In this document: piece after piece, positions 31,401 to 42,977 of the stretch | How the letters are laid out: each line of letters opens with the position of its first letter | Position numbering within the stretch: position 1 is the first letter of the stretch | Origin: Angiostrongylus vasorum | Lineage: Eukaryota; Nematoda; Chromadorea; Rhabditida; Metastrongylidae | Length of the DNA: 64,000 nt | NCBI GenBank assembly: GCA_018806985.1 | Contig: JADANN010000352.1 | Coordinates: 372,001 to 436,000 of the forward strand | Direction: 5' to 3' | Translations under genes and position numbers: made by a program | Notes under the pieces: model-generated | Database searches by the model: none | What the model was told of the DNA's origin: nothing | The model's input: only the letters and a program-made list of their open reading frames with translations

Positions 31401-31760
31401 GCAGGCTTTTGGCCGAATTGACTCGTAGAATACAATCCGCATAAGCGAGAATGCACCCACACACGCATGCATGAATACGCCTAGCAAATACAGAAAGTAT
31501 GTGCCAAATCGGCGCAGCAGAAACAGGGAGTCCATCCCCTGGATCCACCTGGTTTTCAGGGAAACATGCGGTCGCTTTTGGTCCGCGATTAACCCGCTAT
31601 CCGCTACATGGGGACGCGCGACGTGGCCTCGCGACTAACCGGCTCGAGATTTCTCATATCAGGGAGATCCGTGGCCATCCAGTACATATTCTAATTAGTT
31701 GCTAGGGCTTTCCTTAGCAAGGTGCTGTCTCTACAATCATCATAAATCCGTGTCAGGGCG
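31400..31760 (-). mobile_element. Probable RTE 5' leader
   Basis: GC-rich DNA continuous with copy B, containing tttgttggaggcgactcc, which recurs near 10330. No coding frame recognised. Confidence 0.35.
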
Positions 31761-31964
31761 TTCCCAGGATGTTACCACAAGCCATTGCCGACCACCGTTC
31801 ACTCGGAGACAGGGTCGCCATCGTGAGTCCAGGTTTCTTCCAAAACAGCGAAGCGTCTGAATGGGAATGTCGAACTGGTACGTATCACAGTTCCATGCCT
31901 AGTAGGTGCTGGTTTCAACAAAGGGCAAACAGTTGGAAGAGCAATGTAGAACATTTTTTTTTCT

Positions 31965-32215
31965 GCCCATTACTTTTTCATTGCAAGGAATTACGTGAGA
32001 TACAATCACAATGATGCTGAGATATTTGCAAAACTTGGATCCTAGGCCAGATCGAATCGCGACTACCCTTCACCTTACCCTTACCTTACCTTTAACCTCA
32101 AAGGCTTTACCTTACCCCCTACCCTACCTTTGCCCTTAAAGGCTAATCGCGGTTCGATCTGGCGTGGACTTCAAGTTTTGCACACATTTCAGCTTTATTG
32201 ACATTAGAAGAGCAC
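31965..32215. repeat. Family B foldback with CTTACC-rich core
   Basis: The left arm ends in ccagatcgaatcgcgac; the right arm begins with taatcgcggttcgatctgg, giving an inverted repeat of about 20 bp. The core, 32058-32130, is built of repeated cttacc/cctacc units and is unlike other family members. Flanks have gatgctgagatatttgc. Confidence 0.6.
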
Positions 32216-33192
32216 TTGTGAATGTCCAATGACTTAAAAACAACACCAATTCATGGCGTAAAATGCTACCGATTTTAAGCAAAGCTTCCCGTAGAAGGTT
32301 CAACTGTAGAGTCCTTTTGAACGATCTCTGCAGATCTCACATGGACAAGTAATGATCCAGTCGTTCCACATTAGTTACTTAGTTAAGTGGCCCAGCTTCA
32401 CCGGTCGTACAGGTCCCAGCATAACTTCCATCCATTTCTCTCTCACTCAGCCGTCGTCCATAGTGGTCTGCTCCTGATATGCTGAAATCCGGGGGCCCGT
32501 TCAGTAGACCTGAACCCATCCCATTCCTTTATGCCCAAGAATTCGTCGCTGGTAGTGGCCCGTTCCGTGTTCTGTGATGTCCACGAAGCCCATTCCGTAG
32601 TTCTAAACTCGTTCCCATCCCATTCGTTTATCCCCCCAAGTAGTTATCGTCCATGGTGGTCAGTTCCGGATCTGCTTATGTCCGAGAGTACCACTCCATC
32701 GTCCTGAAATCGCTCCTATCCTTCCAAGCCTTTCCCAATTAAAGGACCGAAAAATTGTTTGGATGGGCGCGACAGGGGCACGTGAGTGTTCGCGGCTGCG
32801 CGTCGACTCCCAAAACCGTGTCGATACGCAGTTCGACTCGCTATGCGACCACACCAGCGTACGGATTGCGTCCGGTTTAGTGGCAATGGTCAGGTCATGT
32901 TTATAGCCATCAGTAAATTGTTATGGTCCATTCGACGGGCAGTTTCGTACTGCACATCTTTTGTGTACGTATCCTCGCAGTGCTTACCGATGTTGTTGAA
33001 GTTGTTGTTTGTAGAGGTTGTCTTGTACTGCATTGTTTTGTGGGTATTCATCAGCTTAAGCCTTTTCTGTTGTCGTTATGTCGGCGTTATCGATATTATC
33101 GACCGTGTTAAATATTGTGTCTAGTGGCGCGTTTTCAATTCGTCGAACAGTGAAGTGTTTTTTGAGCGACACAGAGATTACTTTAGGGGAAA
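32216..33192 (+). promoter_or_regulatory. Upstream region of the eIF5A gene
   Basis: Contains repeated cccatcccattc blocks (about 32515 and 32612) and no other gene. An acceptor-like ttcaattcgtcgaacag near 33135-33152, about 40 nt before the ATG, could serve SL trans-splicing. Promoter elements were not identified. Confidence 0.35.
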
Positions 33193-36100
33193 ATGGCTGA
33201 TGAACAGCATGACGATGAGCACTTTGCATCGGCCGAGTCTGGAGCAGCAGCTACTTTCCCAAAACAGTGCTCAGCTCTTCGTAAGAATGAGCACGTCATG
33301 ATCAAGGGCCGTCCCTGTAAGGTGAGCACGCTTACTTGCTTTCTAGTTGGATATCTAGATGGTCCGTCATCACTGGTAGTGTGGCCCCTAGCATATTTTC
33401 TATTCGTTTCCTTCTGGAGCCATCGTCGTTCAAGGTGGCGGTGATCAGGCTGGTACTGAGATTCCTGTTTTGTAACGTAGAACTGAAACCAATACCAGGA
33501 TTCGTCACCTTCCTAGTACCAAACTGGTCGCATGGTGACAAATCTTCCTCTGTTCCACAAGGGCGGCGACTGCCTGTGGTGGTGACGACCTGGGGCTGAC
33601 TTGTGGCCTGGCTAACTTCGGGACTCCAGGGAACCACATTGGCTAAGCCATCAAAACTCGGAAACAATGGAGATTATGCTGGGATCCGCACAACCAGTGA
33701 GGGCAGGCCATCCAAGTATCCAGGTTGGTTTCGTAACATTAATAAAGTGTTATGTTTCCTCATTGACTGAGGCTTTTTAATCCTTGAGACTTTAATTTAA
33801 AGACCTTTTAAGATTGTTGAAATGAGCACCTCGAAGACTGGCAAACACGGCCACGCCAAGGTACATCTGGTGGCTCTGGATATCTTCACCAACAAGAAAC
33901 TTGAAGATATTTGTCCATCTACTCATAATATGGATGTACCAGTCGTGAAGCGTCGTGAATTTATTGTAAGTTGTGATGATTTAGTTCGATGGACTACAAT
34001 GGTAGATTTTAAAGGTAAAGTTACGTCCTGTTTATTTCTCTTGTCTTAGTTTTTTTCAGCATGTCCATGGTAATATATTGTCATATTCAGTAGAAAATGA
34101 ACGAAAATAGATCGCTGAAGAGCTCTCATTATGGTAGCTAGTCTCACATTAACTTATCGCAGATGATTTTTTTTTTAATATTTTCCACATTTAGCTCATG
34201 TCAATCGAGGACGGTTTCTGCAGTCTTATGGATCCTGAGACCTGTGATCTGAAGGATGACCTTAAAATGCCAGAAGGCGAACTCGGAAATCAGATCAAAG
34301 AGGCGCTCGATAAGGATGAAGGATCGGTTCTTGTGAGTAGCGTTCCATAATTGATTCCGTGATGGTTCACGATGCAATGATGGTTGGATAAGTTTCGTCT
34401 GATCTTTATGATCGCAGTTTCGAGCTGAGCATTGTGAATATCAGTAGCAGTTCTTCTTCTTGTATTTCGTCAGTATTTCTTTAAAGATGTGTGTTAGCAG
34501 TTAGTTATACCTGAATGCACCTGAGAATTAAGGTATGGGTTAACTGAACCATTAAAGCGAGCTTTGAGCCAGACAAAAGGTATCCACTGTTCGATCTACA
34601 AAATTTGTAAAGTCTATAGTTGTAAACATTTTGTGGGAATAGTACGGTTTAAGGTGTTGGTCGTGGATGTTCATTTGTACACCTCGTAATGGAGGCGATG
34701 GAGGGGCACTGTGGTCGGGGCCGTCCCGCAATACACATGGGAGATCGATCCCGGCGCCCTAGGCCCACCAAGCCCTCCGTCCCTTCGGAATTGGGAACTT
34801 GGTACCAAACTTGTCTGGGAGGATAGCAGCACTGGCTCGATAGATCGGTAGGCCACCGTGATTCATTGTAAAGGCCAGATGTGCATTCATTCACCTCCAA
34901 ACGATACTTAGTAAAGTCGCATGCATGGTGCATCCCTATGGGATTGATCAGCGAGGAGAGCTTTATCCTTGATCTTTTAATAGGAGCGGCGGCGACGATC
35001 GTTATGTATAAGGCAATGACTACAGCTGTAGGAATCTCGTAACAAACGTGAAATACTAAATATTTCCGTAATGCTCACCATTTGCTCTTGATTATGCCGC
35101 ACTACTAGCACCGTAGAAAGTTTGCATTAGTTTGCTTTTACACTGCTTATATATCTAGTTGGGACAAAAGTGACTTGTCAAGAACTGTGGAGTAATATGT
35201 AGCATACAACCACTGTTGTGCTGAGGTATTTGCAAAACTTGGACCACAGGCCAGTTCGAACCGCGATTAGCCTTTCCATTGGCTATGTGTAATATGTGGC
35301 AAGCTTAAAATAGTTTTTGTTAAGGGTGTGTTAAAGTCGCCGTGTTGTTCTCTTACTGTCAATGCCATGTATTCTGTTTACGATTGGTTTGCCATTACTG
35401 TTGCAAACGATGTATAGCCATGTAATACGGCGAAATTTGTTAAGGCGGTGTTCTGCACAAGTCCTACCTCTTTAAGAAACGGAAGCAAATGTTAATGCAA
35501 CCTATGCATTTCTTGTTCATTTGCTCAGTATACTTAATTAGTGGGCCACTTATTCAAGAATGTGTGCTGTACTACCACTCGTCGTCATGTGGAATTTAAA
35601 AAATTGAAGGATAAAGCTCTCGGCGTTGATCAATGCCTGACGGTTGCGCCATGTATTCGACCTCATTAAGCATCGTTGGAAGTGATTGAATGCATATTTA
35701 ACCTTTACAGTGACTCGAGGTGGCCCGCCGATGTATCGAACCAGTGATGCTATCTCCCCACACAAGTCTCTTACCAATTTGGCTACTCCGGAGGGATGGA
35801 AGCCGTGGTGAGAGTGGAACGCGGAGATCGACCCCATGTGTATTTCAGGGCGCGTGCGAGCATTGCGCTACACGAGCATATGGAATTACTAGTGCTAATT
35901 TATTCAGAGACGTTCTTGGAGTGACTAAAGTATGGGTATACATTTTGTGCAGTTGTATGTGTTAACAAATGGAATCCGCTGCTTAATTCCCTGTGGCTTT
36001 TACGTTTAGTCGAGGCCTAGCCTCCTACCACAAGCGTTTTGAACTAAAATTAATTCGTGTAAACCGATCTGCTCACATCCCACGTACACAAAAATTTCCT

Positions 36101-36912
36101 TGAGAAGCAGTTTTTTTGCTACTCTTTCGGTACAAAATCCAGCAGCTGCGGGACGCATGCGGGAAGCGGGGTCTGCTTACTGCTTCGTGTGTGATAGTCG
36201 TGCTTTTTTATGCTCTTCTTATCAGTAACTGTCTTTGTGATGTGACGAATGTACTCATTCGATGAATGGCCTTTAATAATATTAAGTGAGGAGCGTAGCT
36301 TTTCTTGTGCGACACCTGGTTTACTCTTGTGTATCAGATAAAGGTTGAATGAGTGAAGTAAGTGCATCGATAACTGCTGCCAAATAAAGGAGAGGGAAGA
36401 AAATCAGCTGAAATTAGTGTACTTAGGCAGATCTTCCCGGGTATGGAGTCAGATGCATGTCGCATTGAGTACTACTGTTCTTTATACTTTTGTTGAGCAA
36501 AAACGAGGTGTTCTTTTATTCTTTATTGACAGAAAAGCTGACGTTTCAGTGGATTTCGCCTTCCTCAGAGGCTGGGAAGGTCAAGTTGACCACAGTCTAC
36601 CCAGCCAAACACCTCCAATAACCGAATAACCTCCATTTCCTTTGAGCGTTATTTTCTCATTAGTTTCTTGCCTGCATTGTAGAATTCTGAACTGTTGTAG
36701 CAGTGGATTCTACAATGGCATTGTGGAACCTCACTTTTTTATTCCTATAAATTGTTATTAAATTCCCAATTGTAGAACTAGGTTCCTCATTCTAAACATC
36801 TGAGTTTAACACTTTTTGAACATCAGTGTTGATGAAAGTTTTCTAGGTCTCGGTTGTGTCTGCTTGTGGTGAGGAGGCCATTCTTGGTTACAAGATCTCC
36901 ACCAAGGATTAA
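33193..36912 (+). CDS. Eukaryotic translation initiation factor 5A (eIF5A)
   Basis: Cytosolic factor that binds stalled ribosomes and promotes peptide-bond formation and termination; it needs hypusine at one lysine. Four exons with canonical borders: 33193-33321, 33813-33965, 34195-34332 and 36847-36912 (TAA), all phase 0, giving 161 residues. That matches nematode eIF5A length. Exon 1 ends MIKGRPCK. Exon 2 carries the hypusination loop [12 protein letters not shown], modified Lys at about residue 54, then [20 protein letters not shown]. Exons 3-4 form the OB-fold C-terminal domain ([20 protein letters not shown], then [10 protein letters not shown]). The start follows the nematode pattern of an acidic N-terminal extension. 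Intron 1 carries a repeat D copy; intron 3 (2.5 kb) carries two SINE-A copies, a family B fragment and a PLE end. Strongest gene in the window. C. elegans has two paralogues (iff-1, iff-2); I cannot tell which this matches. Confidence 0.97.
33484..33722 (-). repeat. Repeat D copy 4, truncated
   Basis: In eIF5A intron 1: aaccaataccaggattcg, ctggtcgcatggtgac and ggagattatgctgggatccg. The end containing ctgggaggtgctcctgg is missing. Confidence 0.7.
34675..34980 (+). repeat. SINE-A copy 12
   Basis: In eIF5A intron 3, sense orientation: ggggccgtcccgcaatacac, gagatcgatcccggcg, gtctgggaggatagcagcac, gataggtaggccacc-like block and the tail gagagctttatcc. Confidence 0.75.
35195..35280 (+). repeat. 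Family B fragment
   Basis: Short piece with tgctgaggtatttgcaaaac and gttcgaaccgcgattagcc, eIF5A intron 3. Confidence 0.5.
35608..35880 (-). repeat. SINE-A copy 13
   Basis: In eIF5A intron 3, antisense: ataaagctctcggcgttgat, tgactcgaggtggcccgcc, cacacaagtctcttacc and atttcagggcgcg. Confidence 0.75.
36480..36632 (-). mobile_element. PLE terminal-repeat fragment
   Basis: Matches other PLE ends: tgttgagcaaaaacgaggtg, tattctttattgacag, ggatttcgccttcctcagag and ccaaacacctcc. No coding part. It lies about 215 bp upstream of the last eIF5A exon. Confidence 0.7.
36536..36578 (-). ncRNA. Hammerhead-like motif with broken stem II
   Basis: Core CTGAGGA, GAAAC and GUC intact on the minus strand, but stem II (GGCG opposite CACU) cannot pair fully. 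Confidence 0.4.
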
Positions 36913-37001
36913 GGCAGATCAGATGCGGGTGGTGTCTCTTGGGTGACTTCTTCCCGCTAAGCATCACCGCTCCATTTTCTTGTTTAAAAGTTATTTGTTT
37001 G

Positions 37002-37007
37002 AATAAA
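37002..37007 (+). terminator. eIF5A poly(A) signal AATAAA
   Basis: Canonical AATAAA 90 nt after the eIF5A stop codon. Confidence 0.75.
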
Positions 37008-37009
37008 TT

Positions 37010-37680
37010 ATAAAAATTCTATTATCGCTTTTGCCTTCCACTGATTTTTTTCATTAGGGTTTTTAATTGTGCTATGAAATATTCTGTCACCGTTGAATGT
37101 GATTATCGATCTTGAATCCATGTATGTAAGAATAAAAAATAAATTTGTTTCCAGGTTTGGAAATGAGTTAAACGTTTCTGGAAAGCGCTAACACAGAAGG
37201 CATTTCTAGGCTTTGCACCCAAAGAGTGCTTTGTTTCAATGATAATCCCCTTCTGTCATTAAAGCGGTGGTAGGTCATTGTGGCATTTCGTAAAGCGCAT
37301 TTTCCTCCATTATTTTCTTTTATTTAACAATTTCATTTATGCCGTTGGATGTAACGAATGTTTCGACTTCATTATTCATCAAGTTCCACTCACTAATTTT
37401 TTGCTATGCTGTCTGAGCTCAGAGATATTGAATGATTGACGAACGATGGAACCATAAGCTGATGTGCACCCAAAAGTGGTGGTGAAACTCCTTTATTAAA
37501 GACTTGTGGTTCCACCTATTGACGTGAATGCGGATGTTGACGTAGTAATGGTCATCGTTTTACCACTTTACGTTCACATGTTGACCTGTCTTGTGAATGT
37601 TATTAGTTGCTGTTGCGTTTCGAATAAAGTTGTTGGGGAGACGATCGCTTTTTTAAAAATGGGGAGAGTTTAGAGTTCGA
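37010..37680. other. No feature recognised
   Basis: AT-rich intergenic DNA downstream of eIF5A without recognised exons or repeats. Confidence 0.35.
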
Positions 37681-38479
37681 GAAGAAGGAAGAAGCAACGT
37701 TCGCTAGCATCATGAAGCCATGGGGATGACATAAGACGAAGAAGCAAGCATGGCAGGATTCATGTAACACTTTGCCTAGCGGTACATTTACGAGAGTATC
37801 TCGAAATGCTAGATCGCAGATTTACGCTGCCGTGATGGTGCAAGACGTTGGCAGACCAACAAGATGTTATTGGGATGTATTCTACTGGAGTTGGAAGCTG
37901 ATTCATATCTGAGTTCCTGTATCTCTGGTATCGGGGTTGATCTGCAGAGAATTCCCCTACGACTGTTCCTTGATGTTTGCATATGTGAAAACTCGCATTT
38001 GAATAGGAACGTAAGTGGTTAGATGATCCAACGAAAAGGACCAAAGTCCCAGAAACGAAACGTCCTTACTAAGAAGGTTAGAGGGTAGGAAGGATTGGTC
38101 TCCAAGACCACTGTCAGATATCGCCTTCTTGGTTTGGTGAACTTACTAAATGTACAGTTCTCGAAAGTATAGTCAGGCAAAGGCTACTACGAATTCAGTA
38201 CTAAGATAATCAATGTATTTCTTTTCCGCTCAGGAGTTAACAGGGGGTTGGTGATGATATTGTTCGAACTGAAGTCGATTATTGACATTAGGCAAGGAGC
38301 TCCTATCATCCTCATGTTATCTTGTCAGTGGAGTAGGAAATACATTGTTTATCTTCACAACAGTTCGTAAAAAGTTGGCAGTCTGGAAGTCACTGAGGAA
38401 CTCATGGCATCAGGAACTCGAGCTGATATAATCAACGTGTTGATGGAACTATTACCTCCAATTTAGGGAGGATATGCAA

Positions 38480-38645
38480 AGAAAAAATAACCTGGCAAGG
38501 GTCGTTGGAAAAAGTGATGGTCTACGAATTCTTCTATTCGGATTTCTTCGACACCCACCTATCCTTTGTTTTCGTACCATCCTGTGTTGTGACATGCCAG
38601 CGGTTCTTTCCCTAAGGAAAGACTAGGCGCAAGTAAAGCTAGCGT
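38480..38645 (+). mobile_element. Decayed RTE fragment
   Basis: Plus-strand translation gives VMVYEFFYSDFFDTHLSF, resembling the IIHEYYSDLFDSHVHL segment of copy B. Degenerate, no longer coding. Confidence 0.4.
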
Positions 38646-38994
38646 GTTCAGGACATTCCATTTGAAATGGAAAAAGAGAAAGAGTTTGAAAAATTGTCCC
38701 GTTATGGTTGAGTAGATGTGTGAAACAAAGAATCACTTTCGAAAGTCAAATTTGCGTTAGGAGAAATTGTGATGATTGCTCACTAGGCGACAAGTCTACA
38801 ATTTACCGTAGTAATCCTAGTCATTTAGTAATTTAATTTCAGTTAGTTTAATTGTAGTAGTTCCTTGAATATCGACTAAGTCATTATTGGTGAAAAGCAT
38901 TGTCAGAAAAGTCGGGTGAAAACAGATTCAGCTACAAACCCTATCACCGTTGGAATGAAATAGATACTCACCTAGAGAATACTGTCAGAAGTAT

Positions 38995-39345
38995 TGTCAG
39001 AGATGGTAGCCTAGTGGTAGTGATCCATTTCATCACGCAGACGGCCCCCAACCGAACTAGGCTCTGGCTGAATTCTGAGCTTGGCCAACCAAGCTCCTCG
39101 TTCCTCCACGGTCCGGGATTTGATACTAGACTTGTCTAAGACAGTCTCACTTCTTACAGTCTACGTGGGAACACCTTAGTTCGTGCTATCTGAAAGTTTC
39201 AGAGAGAACCGACTTGACCAACATTCAATGCCGTTTGTGACGAAGGCGAAAAAGTCGTCAAGCAGCAGTAGCCAGACGCAAAAGTTCGAAATACCTTTGT
39301 GGGTGGTGGGTGCGAGGAAACGAGTCAAATTCAAGTAGTGTTCGG
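38995..39345 (+). repeat. Family C copy 3
   Basis: A-box-like tggtagcctagtggtag at the start and a tail with ctttgtgggtggtgggtgcg and gaggaaacgagtcaaattc, closely matching 43440-43560. Confidence 0.5.
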
Positions 39346-39769
39346 TTTAGCAGAGTGTGACACATTTGATGTCGGATGATGTAGCAATTATTATTACTAT
39401 TCAAGGAAAAGCCAGAGAAAAAACTTTTGCAACGACTTCAAAGTCTAATGCCGTTGCTTGCAAACTGGAACGAAATAGATCTATTTCACGAAAAAGGGGA
39501 AGAAAAAGCGACAAGGAGTAACCAGCGAGCAAGCCATTGTTCAAAATGCGAACTCGACCAGCAAAGTTTGCTATAAGTTTAAATACAGACATTTGAGATT
39601 GGCATTCGAAAATCTGCGCCAATTTTTGAAAAGCTTCGGAATTATTGGTAGGATACAATTAGGTGGAGAACAAAAAAACGGCATCAATTAAGTGGATACC
39701 TGGCGCCTCCGTTGATAGCCGAGCGTCTCGGAAACACTTCCCAAGAGAATTCTACTCGCATCAGAAGGT

Positions 39770-40340
39770 CGAATAATTGTATGTTCATCTCCTTGAAGCT
39801 CTGTGAAAAATCAGACCGAGCCATGCGATAACTGAGGATGAGCAGTAGAGCCAAGGAAGCGTTCGAAGAGCTGGGAGTTTTTTATCGTCTTCGTTACGCC
39901 CTGGATGTCCTTGCAAGCTAACCACGCAAACAATTACGTTCCTGTTGCTCAGTTCTAGAGTTAATTTACCAATGGTGTTGACTTTGCCACTAATAACCGT
40001 TCGGACATTCGTTATGTTAAGAGTGAGCGAGTTATAAGAAACAAATACGTTCTTCATCGAAAGTAGTTTTCTCAAGTACCAATTGATAACTGAATTTTTC
40101 ACAAACGAATTAGCCAGGATTGGTTCCTCCTGGCTAGTGATTGTTACCAGAAGAACGTTGGCATCATCAAAGCGAAGACAGTGTAGTTACCGGCCATCAA
40201 ATTTCGGCTCAGTGTTGTTCCATCTCAGTTTTTCCCCCTCCTCGAAAGTGCATGTAAACTACTGTGGGGAGGAGGTTTCGTTATGTTGTATCCCTTGTAT
40301 GTGGAAGATGACACCATTATCGATTGACGAAGCACTAGCA
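39770..40340 (-). mobile_element. Decayed RTE reverse-transcriptase relic
   Basis: Minus-strand translation keeps the order of RTE motifs: a degraded FADD box (LRFDDANVLLVTI), a MKNVFVSYNSLTLN stretch matching MKNGLVSRARFMLN, and a SNRNVIVCVVSLQGH stretch matching the basic segment after it. Strongly diverged from copies A and B, so an older insertion. Confidence 0.55.
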
Positions 40341-40524
40341 ATTTCGTTGTATTATAGGTTAGACAAGATCTTAAACACTGATAAAGAACAGGGATGCCTC
40401 GATTACTTATGGCGATAATCAAACGTTTCGTCTCAACACGATCATATCGTTTCATAACAGTCAACCTCTTGACCAGATAAAAGTAAAACATAACTGCATT
40501 GGACCTTTCAACATATCCAATATA

Positions 40525-40800
40525 TCAGCTATAAGGTCGCATAACGCGTAGTGGTAAGAGGTGCCTTGCAGTACACATATGGTCGTTGGTTCGATCCCTC
40601 CCCCGAGCCCACCAAGCCCTACATCTTTCCAGTGACGGCAAGTTTGCTGCACCTGTCTGGGAAGATAAAAAAAACTTTGATTTCATATATCGGTAAAACA
40701 GTGGAAGTCATTGTATGTGACAAATATCCATTCAGGAACCCGGTTCGATGCTACGAATGGAGTCGAATGCATGAGCTGTCTCAAAAGAATTAATGAACGT
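40525..40800 (+). repeat. SINE-A copy 14 with near-perfect B box
   Basis: Promoter end acgcgtagtggtaagagg and ggttcgatccc, the latter an exact B-box consensus. Then agcccaccaagccctacatc, cacctgtctgggaagat and a diverged tail (gagtcgaatgcatgagc). Not a tRNA gene: no paired acceptor stem. Confidence 0.65.
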
Positions 40801-41059
40801 CAAATGCTTTATTCAGCTGTACTCTATCATCACGTTCAATTTGTTTTATCACTTTCTCTGTTCGAACTGGTTTTCACACACATAGGTTTCCATGTGTCAA
40901 GTAAGAGTCAGTGTTATTCCTCCAAAATTCGTTGCAAACGAGCCTGTCCTTATAACTCGAGCTACTCTGTCCAGGATATTTTGCCATGTTTCCCTTGGCC
41001 ATGTGGCCATGATGGGATTGCGAACCTAAACACGATTTTCTTTAGACAACACTAAATAC

Positions 41060-41375
41060 AGTTTAAAAGAAAGAACAAAAGAATGTGTACTCGTAGCGTT
41101 CCGGAAATACTCATATGTTCCTGAGGTATGGATGCCAGATTGGTGGCTACGTCACAAGTGCCGTTGATGCATAAGCTTGTCACCGTATTGCTAATTATGA
41201 AACAGTTCCTTTCCTTTTTGCTATCGACTGTAATAAAGTCATTAAGTTAGAGGTCAGAAGTCTTTAACGTAAATGTTTCAAGGTATTTTACTATATGAAA
41301 TTCAGAACAAAATCTTGTTGCTAGTAACTACAAACTATCATTTATGTAAGAAAGGCTATCATGTATCGTCAATTT
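41060..41375. other. No feature recognised
   Basis: No exon or repeat signal seen. Confidence 0.35.
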
Positions 41376-41379
41376 CTAT

Positions 41380-41830
41380 TTACTGCCTTCCATTTTTTTT
41401 CAATGGCAGGGTATTATGTGAGACACAACCGTAATGATGCTGAGATATTTGCAAAACTCCGGACCACTGGTGTCTGCGTTGGGCAGCGAACATGCTATCA
41501 CCCTTTCTGGGAGCTAACGCGTTCACCACTCACCATGTGAGTCCTTCGTTTCGCGTTCCTCTCAGCACTGTTATTGATCTATAGGACTACCAGCAAGCTT
41601 CAGCTTGACTAGGTTCAATGCCCATTTGTGCCTCCCAGATCAATCCTGTTGACGGGTGATTGCTAATAGCACCTGTAGGTCAATAACACGGCTGAGAGAA
41701 AGGCGAAACGAAAAACTCGCATAATGTGGTGGTGACGCGTTAACCGCCGGAAAGTGCAGTAGCTTGTTCGGTCCCCACTGCAGACACCAGCGCTCTGGTG
41801 TTTTGCAAATACTATCTTGTATTTTAGCGA
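41380..41830. repeat. Family B foldback pair 3
   Basis: Arms about 41430-41570 and 41690-41815 inverted; centre holds gatcaatcctgttgacgggt. More diverged than pairs 1, 2 and 4. Confidence 0.65.
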
Positions 41831-41934
41831 TGAGGTGTAAGGTAATGAAGCCAACACAAATAAACGTTGATTACAACGTGATAAATAGCTAGGCAAGGCG
41901 ATTTTTGGACATTTATGTAGCTTTGCCTTAATCA

Positions 41935-42262
41935 GTATCGGTCACAACAACTACGTCCATTTGCTTCGACAAGAGATCGAAAAGCTGAAGAAGTTGTGGT
42001 TGTCGACTGTCATCAAATACCATTTAGCAGCTGTCTCATTCGTTGTGCAAATAGATTAGATGCGCACAGAAAGGCTTTCATCATCTGGCGAAGTCATCCA
42101 AACTATTAGAGGATTCAAGAATTCTATCCAGTCTGCTAAGAGCAAGCTCATTTCGGGAATCACTCGTCTTCACTTCTTGAAACTTAATCACAATTTCTCA
42201 AATCGGCATTGCTTTCACGGAAAAAACTTTGCTACTACTAGTGGTGACGATTTGGGAACGTC
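41935..42262 (+). CDS. Coding-like segment, strand unresolved
   Basis: Acceptor-like gctttgccttaatcag on the plus strand leads into about 58 open codons (RKAEEVVVVDCHQIPFSS), ending at a stop near 42102, and a second open frame follows to 42264. The minus strand is also coding-like, with acceptor acttcttcag followed by LFDLLSKQMDVVVVTDTD and a stop. I cannot decide between them. Function not recognised. Confidence 0.25.
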
Positions 42263-42334
42263 CTAACACAGCTATTTCTTAAGTCTTAGGAACGAGAATC
42301 TTGCTCAACTACAATAATAATCTTAAATAATGGG

Positions 42335-42722
42335 AAGCCTCCCAACGTTTTACTGCATCGTCGTGGCTGGGAGGTGATCCTGGGTGTCGGGCTGCGATGT
42401 ACAGCGTGGGGGATTCAACCCACTGGCAGGGTCTCCTAGGCTAAGAAGGAGTCCGGCGTTTCCATCAGGAAGCCTAGCTAAGAGTAAACCAATACCAGGA
42501 TCCGCCACCGTCCTGGTATCAAATTAGTCGCATGGTGGCACTCTGATCCACAAGGGGTGCGACTGCCTGTGTTGATGAAGACCTGGGCAGACTTTGGCCA
42601 GGGTGACCCAGGGATTCCAGCAAGCCACAATGGCTTAACCTCCAAACTCCGAAAAAAGTGGAGATTATGCTGGGGCCCACACAACAAGTGAGGACTGGCC
42701 ATCCAAGTATCAAGTAAGTAAT
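42335..42722 (-). repeat. Repeat D copy 5
   Basis: Same orientation as 22245-22625: ggctgggaggtgatcctggg, gaaggagtccggcg, gtcctggtatcaaattagtc and gagattatgctggggcc. Confidence 0.8.
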
Positions 42723-42977
42723 AACGGAGGATCACAGGACCGGGAGCATATAACGATTGAGGACTGTCCCTCGCCCTTGCATTATTCTGTGCGACTGCTC
42801 TCTACCTGAAACGTCAGCTATTGTATCCTAGTAAATTCTGTAATACCAACGTCGTGTCTACTTATTGAAGGAAAACGATGAACTAAAGTATTTATCATCG
42901 ATTACTTTAATTGTGAGTGTGACAAGAAGAAGTCCATCATGTGTAATATTTCACCCTTATTTAATTAGCATTCAAAA

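Noticed and set aside
39005..39100. tRNA gene (gtagcctagtggtag start)
   Set aside because: No matching B box at the right distance and no acceptor stem; fits family C instead.
40525..40600. tRNA gene, because of strong A and B boxes
   Set aside because: No seven-pair acceptor stem or anticodon arm, and the sequence continues into SINE-A body.
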